Assembly (NCBI GenBank): GCA_030427205.1
Contig: JAUHXC010000006.1
Span: 1 to 64,000, forward strand
Direction of reading: 5' to 3'
DNA from: a bacterium
GTDB taxonomy: Bacteria > Myxococcota_A > Bradymonadia > UBA7976 > UBA1532
Length of the DNA stretch: 64,000 bases
Position 1 is the first letter of the stretch, and the number at the start of each line of letters is the position of its first letter. This document shows, piece by piece, positions 49,202 through 58,977 of this stretch. The translations under genes were made by a program, and so were the position numbers. The notes beneath the pieces were generated by a model, which made no database searches, was not told the DNA's origin, and was given only the letters and a program-made list of their open reading frames with translations.

Positions 49202-49245
49202 GGATTCAGGCCGCCATTTGACCGGGCCCCGAGGCCCTGGGAGCG

Positions 49246-50199
49246 ATGCGAATGGCCAGCGAGACTGCACAAGGCTCGTTCTGGATGCCGCCCGAGGCGT
49301 CCACGTTCGCCGGTGATGTCGACGCGCTCTTCGACTTCATCTATTGGCTCAACGTGTTCTTCTTCGTCGCGATCACCGGCGCGATCGTCTACTTCGCGAT
49401 CAAGTACCGCCGGAAGAGCGACGATCAGCTCGCCACGTCACAAGTGGGGCACAACACGCTGATCGAGGCGGCCTGGACCTTCATCCCCCTGCTGATCGTC
49501 ATCGCGATCTTCGTGTGGGGTTTCCGGGTGTACCTCGACCAGAGCGTGGCCCCCGACGGTGCGTACGAGGTCAAGGTCACCGCCCAGGCCTACGCTTGGA
49601 GCTACACCTACCCCGACGGGCGGGTGGAGCAGGAGCTGGTGGTGCCCGAGGATACGCCGGTCAAGCTGGTGATGGCCTCGAAGGACCTGCTGCACAGCTT
49701 CTTCGTGCCCGACTTCCGGGTGAAGTCGGACGTGATCCCCGGTCGCTACACCACGGTGTGGTTCGAAGCCAAGGATCCCGGCGAGCACATCGTCTTCTGC
49801 ACCGAGTACTGCGGCTCGGGGCACTCGGCGATGATGAGCAAGGTGGTCGTCAAGACCGTGCCCGAGTTCGAGGAGTGGCTGAAGTCGAGCGGCCCGCCCG
49901 ACGGCATGAGCCTCGCCGACTGGGGCGCGCAGCTCTACACCGGCGCCGGCTGCGCCGCGTGCCACAGCGTCGACGGCAGCCAGCGGGTCGGCCCGAGTTG
50001 GAAGGGCGTCTTCGGCAGCGAGCGCAAGATGGCCGAGGGTCCGGCGGTCAAGGCGGATGAGAACTATCTGCGGGAGTCGATCCTGCAGCCTCTGAACAAG
50101 GTGGTGGCGGGTTATCCGCCGTCGATGCCCTCGTATCAGGGCCAGTTGAGCGACGCCAAGATCGACGCGCTCATCGAGTACATGAAGACCCTGAAGTAA
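49246..50199 (+). CDS. coxB: cytochrome c oxidase subunit II with C-terminal haem c (caa3 type)
   Basis: A 317-residue subunit. Two membrane helices ([20 protein letters not shown] and [20 protein letters not shown]) precede a cupredoxin domain with the CuA ligands in [13 protein letters not shown] and [12 protein letters not shown]. The C-terminal 90 residues form a fused cytochrome c with CAACH (near residue 236) and methionine in PPSMPSYQ, which makes it a caa3-type oxidase that accepts electrons directly. ATG 49246 follows GGGAG; ATG 49252 is an alternative. Confidence 0.96.
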   Translation: MRMASETAQGSFWMPPEASTFAGDVDALFDFIYWLNVFFFVAITGAIVYFAIKYRRKSDDQLATSQVGHNTLIEAAWTFIPLLIVIAIFVWGFRVYLDQSVAPDGAYEVKVTAQAYAWSYTYPDGRVEQELVVPEDTPVKLVMASKDLLHSFFVPDFRVKSDVIPGRYTTVWFEAKDPGEHIVFCTEYCGSGHSAMMSKVVVKTVPEFEEWLKSSGPPDGMSLADWGAQLYTGAGCAACHSVDGSQRVGPSWKGVFGSERKMAEGPAVKADENYLRESILQPLNKVVAGYPPSMPSYQGQLSDAKIDALIEYMKTLK

Positions 50200-50213
50200 C
50201 GGAGACCACCCTC

Positions 50214-51842
50214 ATGGCGACGACAGAGACTCTCGACCACGCCCAGGAGGTCAGCTACCTCGGGGCGAAGAAGGGCATCATGTCCTGGTTGGTCACCATC
50301 GATCACAAGCGGATCGGGGTGATGTACCTGGCATCGGTGCTCGCCACTTTTGCGCTCGGCGGCATCCTCGCCCTGCTCGTGCGCGCGGAGCTGTGGGCCC
50401 CGAACCTCGTCGCGGGCGACGAGCTGTTCTCGGCCGACATCTACAACCGGTTGTTCACCCTGCACGGCCTGGTGATGGTGTTCCTCTTCATCATCCCCAG
50501 CGTGCCGGCGGCCTTCGGCAACTTCGTCCTGCCCTTGATGATCGGGGCCAAGGACGTCGCGTTCCCCAGACTCAACCTGGCCTCGTACTACGTCTACGTC
50601 ATCGGCACGGTGATGGCGCTCTACGCGACCATCGCCGGCGGCGTCGATACCGGCTGGACCTTCTACACCCCCTACAGCGCCAGCGTCAGCGGGCCGGTGG
50701 TGATGATGGTGATGGCCGCATTCGTACTCGGCTTCTCGAGTATCTTCACCGGCCTCAACTTCATCGTGACCATCCACAAGATGCGGGCGCCGGGCATGAC
50801 CTGGCAGCGGCTGCCGCTCTTCCTGTGGGCGATCTACGCGACCTCGATCATCCAGGTCATGGCCACCCCGGTGCTGGGCATCACCCTGTGCCTGCTCGCC
50901 ATGGAGCGGGCGATGGGCATCGGCATCTTCGACCCGGCCCTCGGCGGCGACCCGGTGCTCTTCCAGCACTTCTTCTGGTTCTACAGCCACCCCGCCGTCT
51001 ACATCATGATCCTGCCCGGCATGGGCATCATGAGCGAGCTGGTGACGGTGCACGCCCGCAAGACCATCTTCGGCTACCGGGCCATCGCGCTGTCGTCGAT
51101 CGCCATCGCGGTCATCAGCTTCCTGGTGTGGGGCCACCACATGTTCGTCAGCGGCCAGTCGGTCTACGCGGGCATGATCTTCAGCTTCCTGACCTTCCTG
51201 GTGGCCATCCCCTCGGCGATCAAGGTGCTCAACTGGGTCGCGACGCTCTACGGCGGCTCGATTCAGCTCAACGCACCGATGCTGTGGGCGATGTCGTTCC
51301 TCATCTTGTTCACCATCGGCGGGTTGACCGGCATATTCCTCGGCACCCTGGCCACCGACGTGCACCTGCACGACACCTACTTCGTGGTGGCACACTTCCA
51401 CTACGTCATGGTGGGCGGCACGGTCGTCGCGTTCTTCGGGGCGCTGCACCACTGGTGGCCGAAGATGTTCGGGCGGATGTACAACGAGTTCTGGGCCAAT
51501 GTCTCGGCCGTGCTCTTCTTCATCGGCTTCAACGTGACGTTCTTCCCGCAGTTCATCATGGGCAGCCAGGGCATGCCGCGGCGGTATTACAACTACCTGG
51601 AAGAGTTCGAGATCTTTCACAAGATCTCGACCAGCGGCACCTGGCTCATCGGGCTGTCGTTCATCATCATGGTGGTCTACCTGGTGCGCAGCCTGACGAG
51701 CGGTGAGAAGGCCTCGGCCAACCCCTGGGGCGCCAAGTCGCTCGAGTGGGCGACCCAGTCGCCGCCGATCGAGCACAACTTCCACGAGATTCCGACCGTG
51801 ACCGAGGGGCCCTACGATTTCCCCAAGGCCGGTGGCAAGTAA
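50214..51842 (+). CDS. coxA: cytochrome c oxidase subunit I (A2-type haem-copper oxidase)
   Basis: A 542-residue catalytic subunit with 12 or so membrane helices. The low-spin haem region is [15 protein letters not shown], the CuB/tyrosine site is YSHPAVY (Tyr257, Ser258, His259, Tyr263), the other CuB histidines are in WGHHMFVSG, and the haem a3 ligands are in [14 protein letters not shown]. In A1 oxidases HPEVY carries a key glutamate; here it is HPAVY with YS before it, the known A2 signature, so the D-channel proton route ends differently and the enzyme should still be active. GGAGA precedes the ATG at 50214. Confidence 0.96.
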   Translation: MATTETLDHAQEVSYLGAKKGIMSWLVTIDHKRIGVMYLASVLATFALGGILALLVRAELWAPNLVAGDELFSADIYNRLFTLHGLVMVFLFIIPSVPAAFGNFVLPLMIGAKDVAFPRLNLASYYVYVIGTVMALYATIAGGVDTGWTFYTPYSASVSGPVVMMVMAAFVLGFSSIFTGLNFIVTIHKMRAPGMTWQRLPLFLWAIYATSIIQVMATPVLGITLCLLAMERAMGIGIFDPALGGDPVLFQHFFWFYSHPAVYIMILPGMGIMSELVTVHARKTIFGYRAIALSSIAIAVISFLVWGHHMFVSGQSVYAGMIFSFLTFLVAIPSAIKVLNWVATLYGGSIQLNAPMLWAMSFLILFTIGGLTGIFLGTLATDVHLHDTYFVVAHFHYVMVGGTVVAFFGALHHWWPKMFGRMYNEFWANVSAVLFFIGFNVTFFPQFIMGSQGMPRRYYNYLEEFEIFHKISTSGTWLIGLSFIIMVVYLVRSLTSGEKASANPWGAKSLEWATQSPPIEHNFHEIPTVTEGPYDFPKAGGK

Positions 51843-51876
51843 GCCCTGACGCGGCTCACGGGAGGGAGAACGAGCA

Positions 51877-52527
51877 ATGTCATCCATCGTCAAGCACCAT
51901 GTCGCCCATCACTTCTATGATGGGCACCAGGAGAGCAGCTCGGCCAAGCTGGGCATGTGGCTCTTCCTGGTCACCGAGGTGCTGCTGTTCAGCGGGCTCT
52001 TCGTCGCCTACACCATCACCAAGACCCTCAACCCCGAGATGTGGGCCGAGGCGTCGAAGACGCTCGACGTCACGCTGGGCACGGTCAACACCCTGGTGCT
52101 GATCACCAGCTCGTTCACCGTCGCGCTGGCGGTGCGGGCGGCGCAGACCAACAAGAACGGCGAGAAGAACAAGCAGATCGTCGGTCTGCTGGTCTTCACC
52201 ATCCTCTGCGCGGCGGCGTTCATGGTGGTGAAGTACTTCGAGTACAGCCACAAGATCGAAGTGGGCACCGTGCCCGGCTCGGCGTATTCGTACACCGGGC
52301 TCGAGGGGGCCAACCCCCACCTGTTCTACGGGATCTACTTCATGATGACCGGGCTGCACGGGATCCACGTGCTGCTCGGCATGGGCGTGCTCACCTGGAT
52401 CACGATCCGGGCGGCCAAGGGCCACTTCTACGAGGATTATTACACCCCGGTCGAGCTCGGCGGCCTGTACTGGCACCTGGTGGATCTCATCTGGATCTAC
52501 CTCTTCCCGCTGCTCTACCTGGTCTGA
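51877..52527 (+). CDS. coxC: cytochrome c oxidase subunit III
   Basis: A 216-residue five-helix form of subunit III. Markers are [21 protein letters not shown] near the N-terminus, [20 protein letters not shown] and [20 protein letters not shown] at the end. It lacks the first two helices of the seven-helix mitochondrial type, as usual in caa3 operons. GGGAGGGAGAA precedes ATG 51877; the gene is 34 bases after subunit I. Confidence 0.95.
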   Translation: MSSIVKHHVAHHFYDGHQESSSAKLGMWLFLVTEVLLFSGLFVAYTITKTLNPEMWAEASKTLDVTLGTVNTLVLITSSFTVALAVRAAQTNKNGEKNKQIVGLLVFTILCAAAFMVVKYFEYSHKIEVGTVPGSAYSYTGLEGANPHLFYGIYFMMTGLHGIHVLLGMGVLTWITIRAAKGHFYEDYYTPVELGGLYWHLVDLIWIYLFPLLYLV

Positions 52528-52541
52528 GGGGGTATCGAGTC

Positions 52542-53477
52542 ATGAGCGCTTCGCACGCGCACGACGAGCACGATGCCCACGGCGGGCATCACCATCACAT
52601 CACGCCGCTGCCGGTCTACGGCGCGGTCTTCGGGGCGCTGCTCGTCCTGACGGTCGTCACCGTCTGGATCGCCCAGTTCGACTTCGGTCCGATGACCACC
52701 GCCATCGCGATGCTGGTGGCGACGGTCAAGGCGTCGCTGGTGGCCCTGATCTTCATGCACCTGCTCTACGACGAGCGGTTGAATCTGGTGGCGTTCGGCT
52801 TCGGGCTGATCTTCGTCGCCTTGTTCTTCATCTTCACGCTGACCGATGTGCTGACCCGCGGTTTCATCGACCCGGTGCGCGGCAACCATGTGATGGCGAT
52901 GGAGGAGATGGCGGCACTACAGGTCGAGCATCAGGCGAAGGGCGACCTGGCTGGTCCGGGTGCCCCGCAGGTGCCCATCGCGCCGCCCGAAGAGCGCAAC
53001 TCGCCGCCGCTCCCGCCGCCGCCCCCGCCGGCTCCCGAGCCGGTGCCCGGTGTCGAAGGCGCGGTGCCCGGCGTCGAAGGGGCTGCCCCGGCCGAGGGCG
53101 CTGCTCCCGCCGAGGGCGCTGCTCCGGCCGAAGGCGCTGCTCCCGCCGAAGGCGCTGCTCCCGCCGAAGGCGCTGCTCCCGCCGAAGGCGCTGCTCCGGG
53201 TGCTGCTCCCGCCGAGGGTGCTGCTCCCGCCGAGGGTGCTGCCCCGGCTGAGGGTGCTGCTCCGGCGGCTCCGGCCGAGGGTGCTGCCCCGGCCGAGGGG
53301 GCTGCCCCGGCTGCCCCGGCCGAGGGTGCTGCCCCGGCGGCCCCTGCCGGTGACGCCCCGGCTGCTCCCGCGGCCCCGGCCGGTGACGCCCCCGCTGCTC
53401 CGGCCGCGCCCGCGGGCGACGCCCCGGCTGCGCCGGCGGGTGATGCCCCCGCGGCCCCCGCGCCCGCCAATCCCTGA
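52542..53477 (+). CDS. coxD: cytochrome c oxidase subunit IV with long Ala/Pro/Glu/Gly repeat tail
   Basis: A 311-residue protein whose first 120 residues are a normal three-helix prokaryotic subunit IV (histidine-rich head HAHDEHDAHGGHHHH, then VYGAVFGALLVLTVVTVWIA, MLVATVKASLVALIFMHLLY, FGLIFVALFFIFTLTDV). Residues 145-311 are low-complexity: a proline run, about twelve AEGAAP units, and four PAGDAP units. Ordinary subunit IV is about 100 residues, so the tail more than doubles the protein. It is acidic and probably extended. The membrane topology suggests it lies in the cytosol or periplasm beside the oxidase; function unknown. Confidence 0.92.
   Translation: MSASHAHDEHDAHGGHHHHITPLPVYGAVFGALLVLTVVTVWIAQFDFGPMTTAIAMLVATVKASLVALIFMHLLYDERLNLVAFGFGLIFVALFFIFTLTDVLTRGFIDPVRGNHVMAMEEMAALQVEHQAKGDLAGPGAPQVPIAPPEERNSPPLPPPPPPAPEPVPGVEGAVPGVEGAAPAEGAAPAEGAAPAEGAAPAEGAAPAEGAAPAEGAAPGAAPAEGAAPAEGAAPAEGAAPAAPAEGAAPAEGAAPAAPAEGAAPAAPAGDAPAAPAAPAGDAPAAPAAPAGDAPAAPAGDAPAAPAPANP
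53073..53475 (+). repeat. coding tandem repeat (18-base AEGAAP units, then PAGDAP units) in the subunit IV gene
   Basis: Near-perfect 18-base units such as GCCGAGGGCGCTGCTCC repeat with silent changes (GCCGAA, GCTGAG), interrupted by three 9- to 12-base partial units, then four longer units encoding PAGDAPAAPA. The silent changes show that the protein repeat is older or more constrained than a recent slippage event. Confidence 0.9.
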
Positions 53478-53505
53478 GACGCCCGGGCGGTCCCTCGCCC
53501 GCGTC
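53478..53505 (+). terminator. bulged hairpin after subunit IV, possible attenuator
   Basis: GACG-CC-CGGGCG (53478-53489) pairs with CGCCCG-CGTC (53496-53505) with a two-base bulge and loop GTCCCT, starting at the base after the stop codon. The next operon gene starts 90 bases on, so it may lower rather than stop transcription. No T-tract follows. Confidence 0.4.
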
Positions 53506-53567
53506 GGAGCTTGACCGCTCCCCCCGCCTCTGCGACAAGAAACGGCACCCCTCACTCAGGAGTCGTC

Positions 53568-54260
53568 ATGGCCGACGCGTCTTCCGTCCCGGCCGCGCAG
53601 CCCATCGGGCGCGCGGGTCCGCCGACCAGCGTCCGGATTCGGTCCTACTCGGATGTCATCTACCTCTACCCCAGCCTGATCATGGCGATCGTCTGCGGCT
53701 TGTGGGTGACATTCGGCGAGGCGACGCCGGCCGATCCGGGGGCGTCGGGCCTCGTCTTCACCCTGCTGTTCTTCTTCAACTTGTCGATCATCGCCTTCGA
53801 CTACACCCGCTTGACGAGCATCATCGTGGTGCTGCTGCTGGTGATCGTCGGCCTGCTCTCGGCCATCTTCCCGGCGGTCGGCGACGTGATCACCAGCGTG
53901 ATGGACCAGCCGCTGTTCATGAACGCGACGTTCTACTGGGTCTGGGCTGGCCTGCTGGCGTTCATCCTGGCCCTGGTCTGGATCAAGACCCGCATCGACT
54001 ACTGGGAGATCAAGAACCAGGAGCTGCTGCACCACCACGGGCTGCTCGGCGACGTCGAGCGCTGGCCGGCGCCGAACATGCGCATCACGAAGGAGATCAA
54101 CGACGTGATGGAGTATGCGCTGATGCGGGCCGGGCGGTTGGTGCTCATCCCGGCGCGGGAGAACAAGGCGCTGGTGATCAAGAACGTGCCCAACATCAAC
54201 CGCATCGAGCAGGACATGCAGGCGATCCTCAGCACCCTGCGGGTCATCGACGGGGATTGA
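53568..54260 (+). CDS. membrane protein with C-terminal PH-like region, last gene of the act-cox operon
   Basis: A 230-residue protein with four membrane helices (YLYPSLIMAIVCGLWVTFG, SGLVFTLLFFFNLSIIAFDY, SIIVVLLLVIVGLLSAIFP and TFYWVWAGLLAFILALVWI) and an 80-residue soluble end with alternating strands (DYWEIKNQELLHHHGLLGDV, RAGRLVLIPARENKALVIKN, INRIEQDMQAILSTLRVI), a plan like bacterial PH domain/YdbT-type membrane proteins. AGGAGT precedes ATG 53568. Its place suggests a role with the oxidase complexes; it was not recognised as any known Cox or Act subunit. Confidence 0.82.
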   Translation: MADASSVPAAQPIGRAGPPTSVRIRSYSDVIYLYPSLIMAIVCGLWVTFGEATPADPGASGLVFTLLFFFNLSIIAFDYTRLTSIIVVLLLVIVGLLSAIFPAVGDVITSVMDQPLFMNATFYWVWAGLLAFILALVWIKTRIDYWEIKNQELLHHHGLLGDVERWPAPNMRITKEINDVMEYALMRAGRLVLIPARENKALVIKNVPNINRIEQDMQAILSTLRVIDGD

Positions 54261-54261
54261 C

Positions 54262-54283
54262 ACCTCGCGCATGGGCGCGAGGT
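54262..54283 (+). terminator. hairpin terminator at the end of the act-cox operon
   Basis: A perfect 9-bp stem, arms ACCTCGCGC (54262-54270) and GCGCGAGGT (54275-54283), loop ATGG, lying immediately after the last stop codon and before the convergent gene ending at 54316. No T-tract. Confidence 0.6.
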
Positions 54284-54315
54284 CGGGCGGCGGGGCAGGT
54301 GGCAGGCGGGCGCGC

Positions 54316-55245
<930 letters not shown>

Positions 55246-55371
55246 GTCGTGGCTCCCATGGCGTGATGTGGAGCCAGGGTAGGGCAGCCGCCGCTGGCGT
55301 GCTTTCGGGTGCGGGCCAGGAGTGTGTTCGAATCGGCCATCGTCTGGCGGGAGGAGTCGCCCGCCCGTCAG

Positions 55372-55809
55372 TCAGAAGCGGCCGCGCAGGCCCACCATGC
55401 CCGGCCCTACGCGCAGCGCGACATCGTCGTTCGCCGCGTCGTCATCGGCCAGCCACAGCCAGACCGCGACCCCGGCCAGCGCCGCGCCCGTGCCTATGGT
55501 GATGTAGCTGGCCAGCGCCCGGGCGCGGGCCTCGTCGTCGGCCTCGTCCCGGGCGGCGCGCAGATCGTCGTCGCCGGTCACCTGATACAAGGCATCCAGC
55601 CGGTTGCCTTTGTCGAGTCGATCCCGAGCGGCGAAGTTGAGGCCGAGCCCGACGGCGAGCGCGGTGGCGGCGCCGGCGGTGAGCAACCCGGACACGAGCT
55701 GGCTCTCGCCGGCCGCGGCGGTCGTCGGCTCGTCGGCGGCGGCCGCCAGCGGCGTGACGGCCACGAGCACGGCCAGCATGCGCGGTATCGCCCGTCGCCT
55801 GCCCGTCAT
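55372..55809 (-). CDS. small exported membrane protein
   Basis: A 145-residue protein with an N-terminal signal-like helix (AIPRMLAVLVAVTPLAAAA), then two further hydrophobic segments (LVSGLLTAGAATALAVGLGLNF and YITIGTGAALAGVAVWLWL) around a charged stretch (EADDEARARALA). It resembles the small periplasmic/inner-membrane proteins found with TPR or PEGA systems in Myxococcota. Its ATG overlaps the stop of the upstream lipoprotein gene by four bases (ATGA), so the two are made together. No function recognised. Confidence 0.75.
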   Translation of the reverse strand: MTGRRRAIPRMLAVLVAVTPLAAAADEPTTAAAGESQLVSGLLTAGAATALAVGLGLNFAARDRLDKGNRLDALYQVTGDDDLRAARDEADDEARARALASYITIGTGAALAGVAVWLWLADDDAANDDVALRVGPGMVGLRGRF

Positions 55810-56570
55810 AGACCGAGTTCCTCCAAGACGTTGCCGCCCGGGTCTTCACTCTTCGGCGTCTCGGCCGGGGCCGCCGCCGGCGTCGCGGCCGGCGGCTGCT
55901 CCGGCGTCTTGCTCGCGACGTGTACGAAGCGCCCTTCGCTCTTCTTCCAGGCGAAGACCTTGGTGGTGCCGGCGCCGTCGAACAGGATCGCCCGCTTGCC
56001 GTCGGCGGTGCCGACGCTCCAGCTGGGCACGATGCTGAGCCCCTCGGGGGTGGTCACCTCGAGCTTCTCGGAGAAGACCTCGCGCCCGGTGCCCCGCGAC
56101 CAGTCGAAGATCCGCAGGCCGCGATACCGGGTCATACCGACCTCGCCCTGTTTCTCTTCGACGACGAGATCGGGCACGCCGTCGCCGGTGATGTCCTTGT
56201 TGGCCAGCTTCATCACGACCGGTCCGGGGGCCATGGCCGAGCGGGGGATCTGGTCGACGTTGACCCCGGCGCCCTTGGCGAAGGCGAAGGCCAGCTCGTG
56301 GTCGGTGTCGATGCTCAGGTCGTCCCCGTCGGGCATCTCTTCGGGCATCTCCTCGGCGACGCGCAGGTAGACCAGCGCGCAGCCCCGCGCGGGCGGCAGC
56401 GGGGCGGTGGTGACGAAGCGCGACAGCTCGGGGCCGAGCCGCTGCTCGAGGTGGGCTTTGCCGGCGGCGCACGGGTCGGGGCCGACGGGCTGCTGCGGCG
56501 CGGGGGAGCCGCCGCACGCGGAGAGGGCGAGCGCGGCGCCTGCGCAGACGGCGAGGGGGATTCGGGGCAT
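55806..56570 (-). CDS. lipoprotein with FG-GAP/VCBS-like calcium-loop repeat
   Basis: A 254-residue lipoprotein (lipobox ALALSACGG). It has a cysteine pair early (DPCAAGKAHLE and ARGCALVYLRV), a calcium-type loop NKDITGDGVPDLVVEE of the VCBS/FG-GAP class, and strands with a beta-propeller look (LRIFDWSRGTGREVF, RAILFDGAGTTKVFAWKK). The last 40 residues are proline/alanine-rich linker. Start ATG 56570 gives the signal peptide; longer frames do not. It is followed by the overlapping small membrane gene. Function unknown. Confidence 0.78.
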   Translation of the reverse strand: MPRIPLAVCAGAALALSACGGSPAPQQPVGPDPCAAGKAHLEQRLGPELSRFVTTAPLPPARGCALVYLRVAEEMPEEMPDGDDLSIDTDHELAFAFAKGAGVNVDQIPRSAMAPGPVVMKLANKDITGDGVPDLVVEEKQGEVGMTRYRGLRIFDWSRGTGREVFSEKLEVTTPEGLSIVPSWSVGTADGKRAILFDGAGTTKVFAWKKSEGRFVHVASKTPEQPPAATPAAAPAETPKSEDPGGNVLEELGL

Positions 56571-56790
56571 CGCGGGGCTCCTGCGAACGCGGGATCGGCA
56601 CGTATTCTGGGCTGCCGGCGGTGGTGGGGCAAGTCCGCCGCTTCGGCGACCTCTGCGCCGCGTCCGGCATCGATCGCGGTCGGGTCGGCGGACGCGCGCG
56701 GGTGAGGTTGATAGTGGGCGGGGGATCGGGTAATCCAAGGCCGCGCACGCCCGCCCGAGCGAGGACCCAGCACTGACGGAGGAGACGCCG

Positions 56791-58905
56791 ATGACGCCGC
56801 AAGAGCAGGACACGTACGCGGGACTCACCGCCGAGCAGCTGCTCGCGGCCTGGCGCAACATCTACCTGTCGCGGCGGCTCGACGACCGGGAGATCGCGCT
56901 CAAGCGGCAGAACCGGATCTACTTCCAGATCAGCGGCGCGGGCCACGAGGCGATCCTGACCGCGGCGGGCATGGTGCTCGACCCGGCGCGGGACTACGTC
57001 ATCGGCTACTACCGCGATCGGGCGCTGATGACCCAGCTGGGCATGTCGGCCGAAGAGGTGCTGCTCGCAGGGGTCGGCGCCAAGAGCGACGTGACCTCCG
57101 GCGGCCGGCAGATGCCGTGCCACTGGAGCCACCCGCGGCTCAACGTCATCGGCAAGTCGAGCTGCGTCGGCACGCAGTTCCTGCAGGGCGTCGGGGCGGC
57201 CGAGGTCAGCTGGTATCGGGAGCGGGTCGAGGCGGTGGCCGAGACCATCGAGGGCAGCGGCGACGAGGTGGTGATGGTCACCACCGGCGAGGGCACCACC
57301 TCCGAGGGCGAGTTCTGGGAGGCGCTGAACACCGCGTGCGTCAAGCAGTTGCCGATCGTCTTCCTCGTCGAAGACAACGGCTACGCGATCAGCACCCCGG
57401 TCGAGGTGCAGACCGCCGGGGCCTCGATCAGCAAGGCGCTGGCCAACTTCCCCGATCTGCTCGTGCGCGAGGTCGACGGCTGCGACGTCATCGCCAGCTA
57501 CAAGACCATGCAGGACGTCGTGGCCCATTGCCGGGCGCGCAAGGGCCCAGCCCTGGTGCACGCGCACGTCATCCGGCCCTACAGCCACTCGATGAGCGAC
57601 GACGAGCGGGCCTACAAGCCCGAGGCCGAGCGCACCGCCGAGCTGGAGCGCGATCCGGTGACCGTCTTCGCCCGCTTCCTCGTCGAGCAGGGGGTGACCA
57701 CCGACGAGGCCGTCGCCGCGCTCAGGGCCGAGGTCGACGCCGAGATCCAGACCGCGACCGATGCCGCGCTCGCCGCGCCGACGCCGCAGCCCGACGAGGT
57801 GTACGACTTCATCTACTCGGCCAGCGTCGACCCCACCGCGGCCGAGTTCGATACCGAAGACGCCCTCGCCGAGACCGAGGGCGGCAAGACGATGGTCGAC
57901 CTGCTCAACGCCTGCCTCGACGACGAGATGGGCCGCGACCCGCGCATCGTGATCTTCGGTCAGGACGTCGCCGACGCCACCCGGGCCGACGTGCTCTCGG
58001 AGTGCAAGGGCAAGGGCGGGGTCTTCAAGGTGACCCACGGCCTGCAGAGCAAGCACGGTGAGGGGCGGGTCTTCAACTCGCCGCTCGCCGAGGCCAACAT
58101 CGTCGGCCGGGCGATCGGCATGGCCCAGCGCGGGCTCAAGCCGGTGGTCGAGGTGCAGTTCCTCGACTACATCTGGCCGGCCTACCAGCAGATCCGCAAC
58201 GAGCTGGCCACCACCCGCTGGCGCAGCCACGACGGCTGGTCGGCGCCGGTGGTCATCCGCACGCCGAGCGGCGGCTACCTCAAGGGCGGCGCGCCGTACC
58301 ACAGCCAGAGCGCCGAGACCCTCTTCACCCACGTCCCCGGGCTGCGGGTGGTGATGCCGTCCACCGCGCTCGACGCCAACGGCCTGCTGCGCACGGCCAT
58401 CCGCTGCGACGACCCGGTGATCTTCCTCGAGCCGAAGCACCTCTACCGCCAGACCTACAACAAGGGGCCCTATCCCGGACCGGACTACATGATCCCGTTC
58501 GGCAAGGCCCGGCGCATCGCCGCGGGCGACGGGCTGACCCTCATCACCTACGGGGCGCTCGTGCACCGCAGCCGGACCGCGCTGCGGCAGCTTCGAAAGC
58601 GGCGTGACATCTCGGTCGATCTGCTGGACCTGCGCACGCTGGCGCCGTATGACTGGAACACGATCGCCGAATCGGTCAAGCGCACCGGCAAGGCGCTCGT
58701 CGTGCACGAAGAGAGCCGCGCGTGGGGCTATGGCGCCGAGATCGCCGCCCGCATCGGCGAGGAGCTCTTCGAGTGGCTCGACGCGCCGGTCCGGCGGGTG
58801 GCGGCCCTCGACTCGTTCGTGGCCTACCACCCGACCCTGGAGGATACGATCCTCCCCCAGGTGAGCGACGTCGAGGCGGCGATCGAGGCGTTGGCCGACT
58901 ATTGA
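56791..58905 (+). CDS. fused alpha/beta 2-oxoacid dehydrogenase E1 (branched-chain/pyruvate type)
   Basis: A 704-residue thiamine-diphosphate enzyme holding both E1 subunits in one chain. Residues 10-330 are the alpha part ([51 protein letters not shown] and [13 protein letters not shown], the cofactor-binding loop). Residues 365-704 are the beta part ([13 protein letters not shown] [71 protein letters not shown]). GGAGGAGA precedes the ATG. The phosphorylation loop RDRA-type tryptophan residues favour the branched-chain group, but the substrate is not certain. No E2 or E3 gene lies beside it. Confidence 0.93.
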   Translation: MTPQEQDTYAGLTAEQLLAAWRNIYLSRRLDDREIALKRQNRIYFQISGAGHEAILTAAGMVLDPARDYVIGYYRDRALMTQLGMSAEEVLLAGVGAKSDVTSGGRQMPCHWSHPRLNVIGKSSCVGTQFLQGVGAAEVSWYRERVEAVAETIEGSGDEVVMVTTGEGTTSEGEFWEALNTACVKQLPIVFLVEDNGYAISTPVEVQTAGASISKALANFPDLLVREVDGCDVIASYKTMQDVVAHCRARKGPALVHAHVIRPYSHSMSDDERAYKPEAERTAELERDPVTVFARFLVEQGVTTDEAVAALRAEVDAEIQTATDAALAAPTPQPDEVYDFIYSASVDPTAAEFDTEDALAETEGGKTMVDLLNACLDDEMGRDPRIVIFGQDVADATRADVLSECKGKGGVFKVTHGLQSKHGEGRVFNSPLAEANIVGRAIGMAQRGLKPVVEVQFLDYIWPAYQQIRNELATTRWRSHDGWSAPVVIRTPSGGYLKGGAPYHSQSAETLFTHVPGLRVVMPSTALDANGLLRTAIRCDDPVIFLEPKHLYRQTYNKGPYPGPDYMIPFGKARRIAAGDGLTLITYGALVHRSRTALRQLRKRRDISVDLLDLRTLAPYDWNTIAESVKRTGKALVVHEESRAWGYGAEIAARIGEELFEWLDAPVRRVAALDSFVAYHPTLEDTILPQVSDVEAAIEALADY

Positions 58906-58977
58906 TCCGCGGTCCGGCCGCGGCGGGTCGGCCGGATCCGGCGGGGGGCGCCGGATCCGAACTGTGCCGGGGAGGAG

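Noticed and set aside
50982..51002. Missing glutamate of HPEVY in oxidase subunit I taken as a sign of inactivity
   Set aside because: YSHPAVY is the known A2-type variant, so the enzyme is expected to be functional.
53073..53475. Possible CRISPR-like or minisatellite array
   Set aside because: The 18-base units are in frame, encode AEGAAP, and have no spacers.
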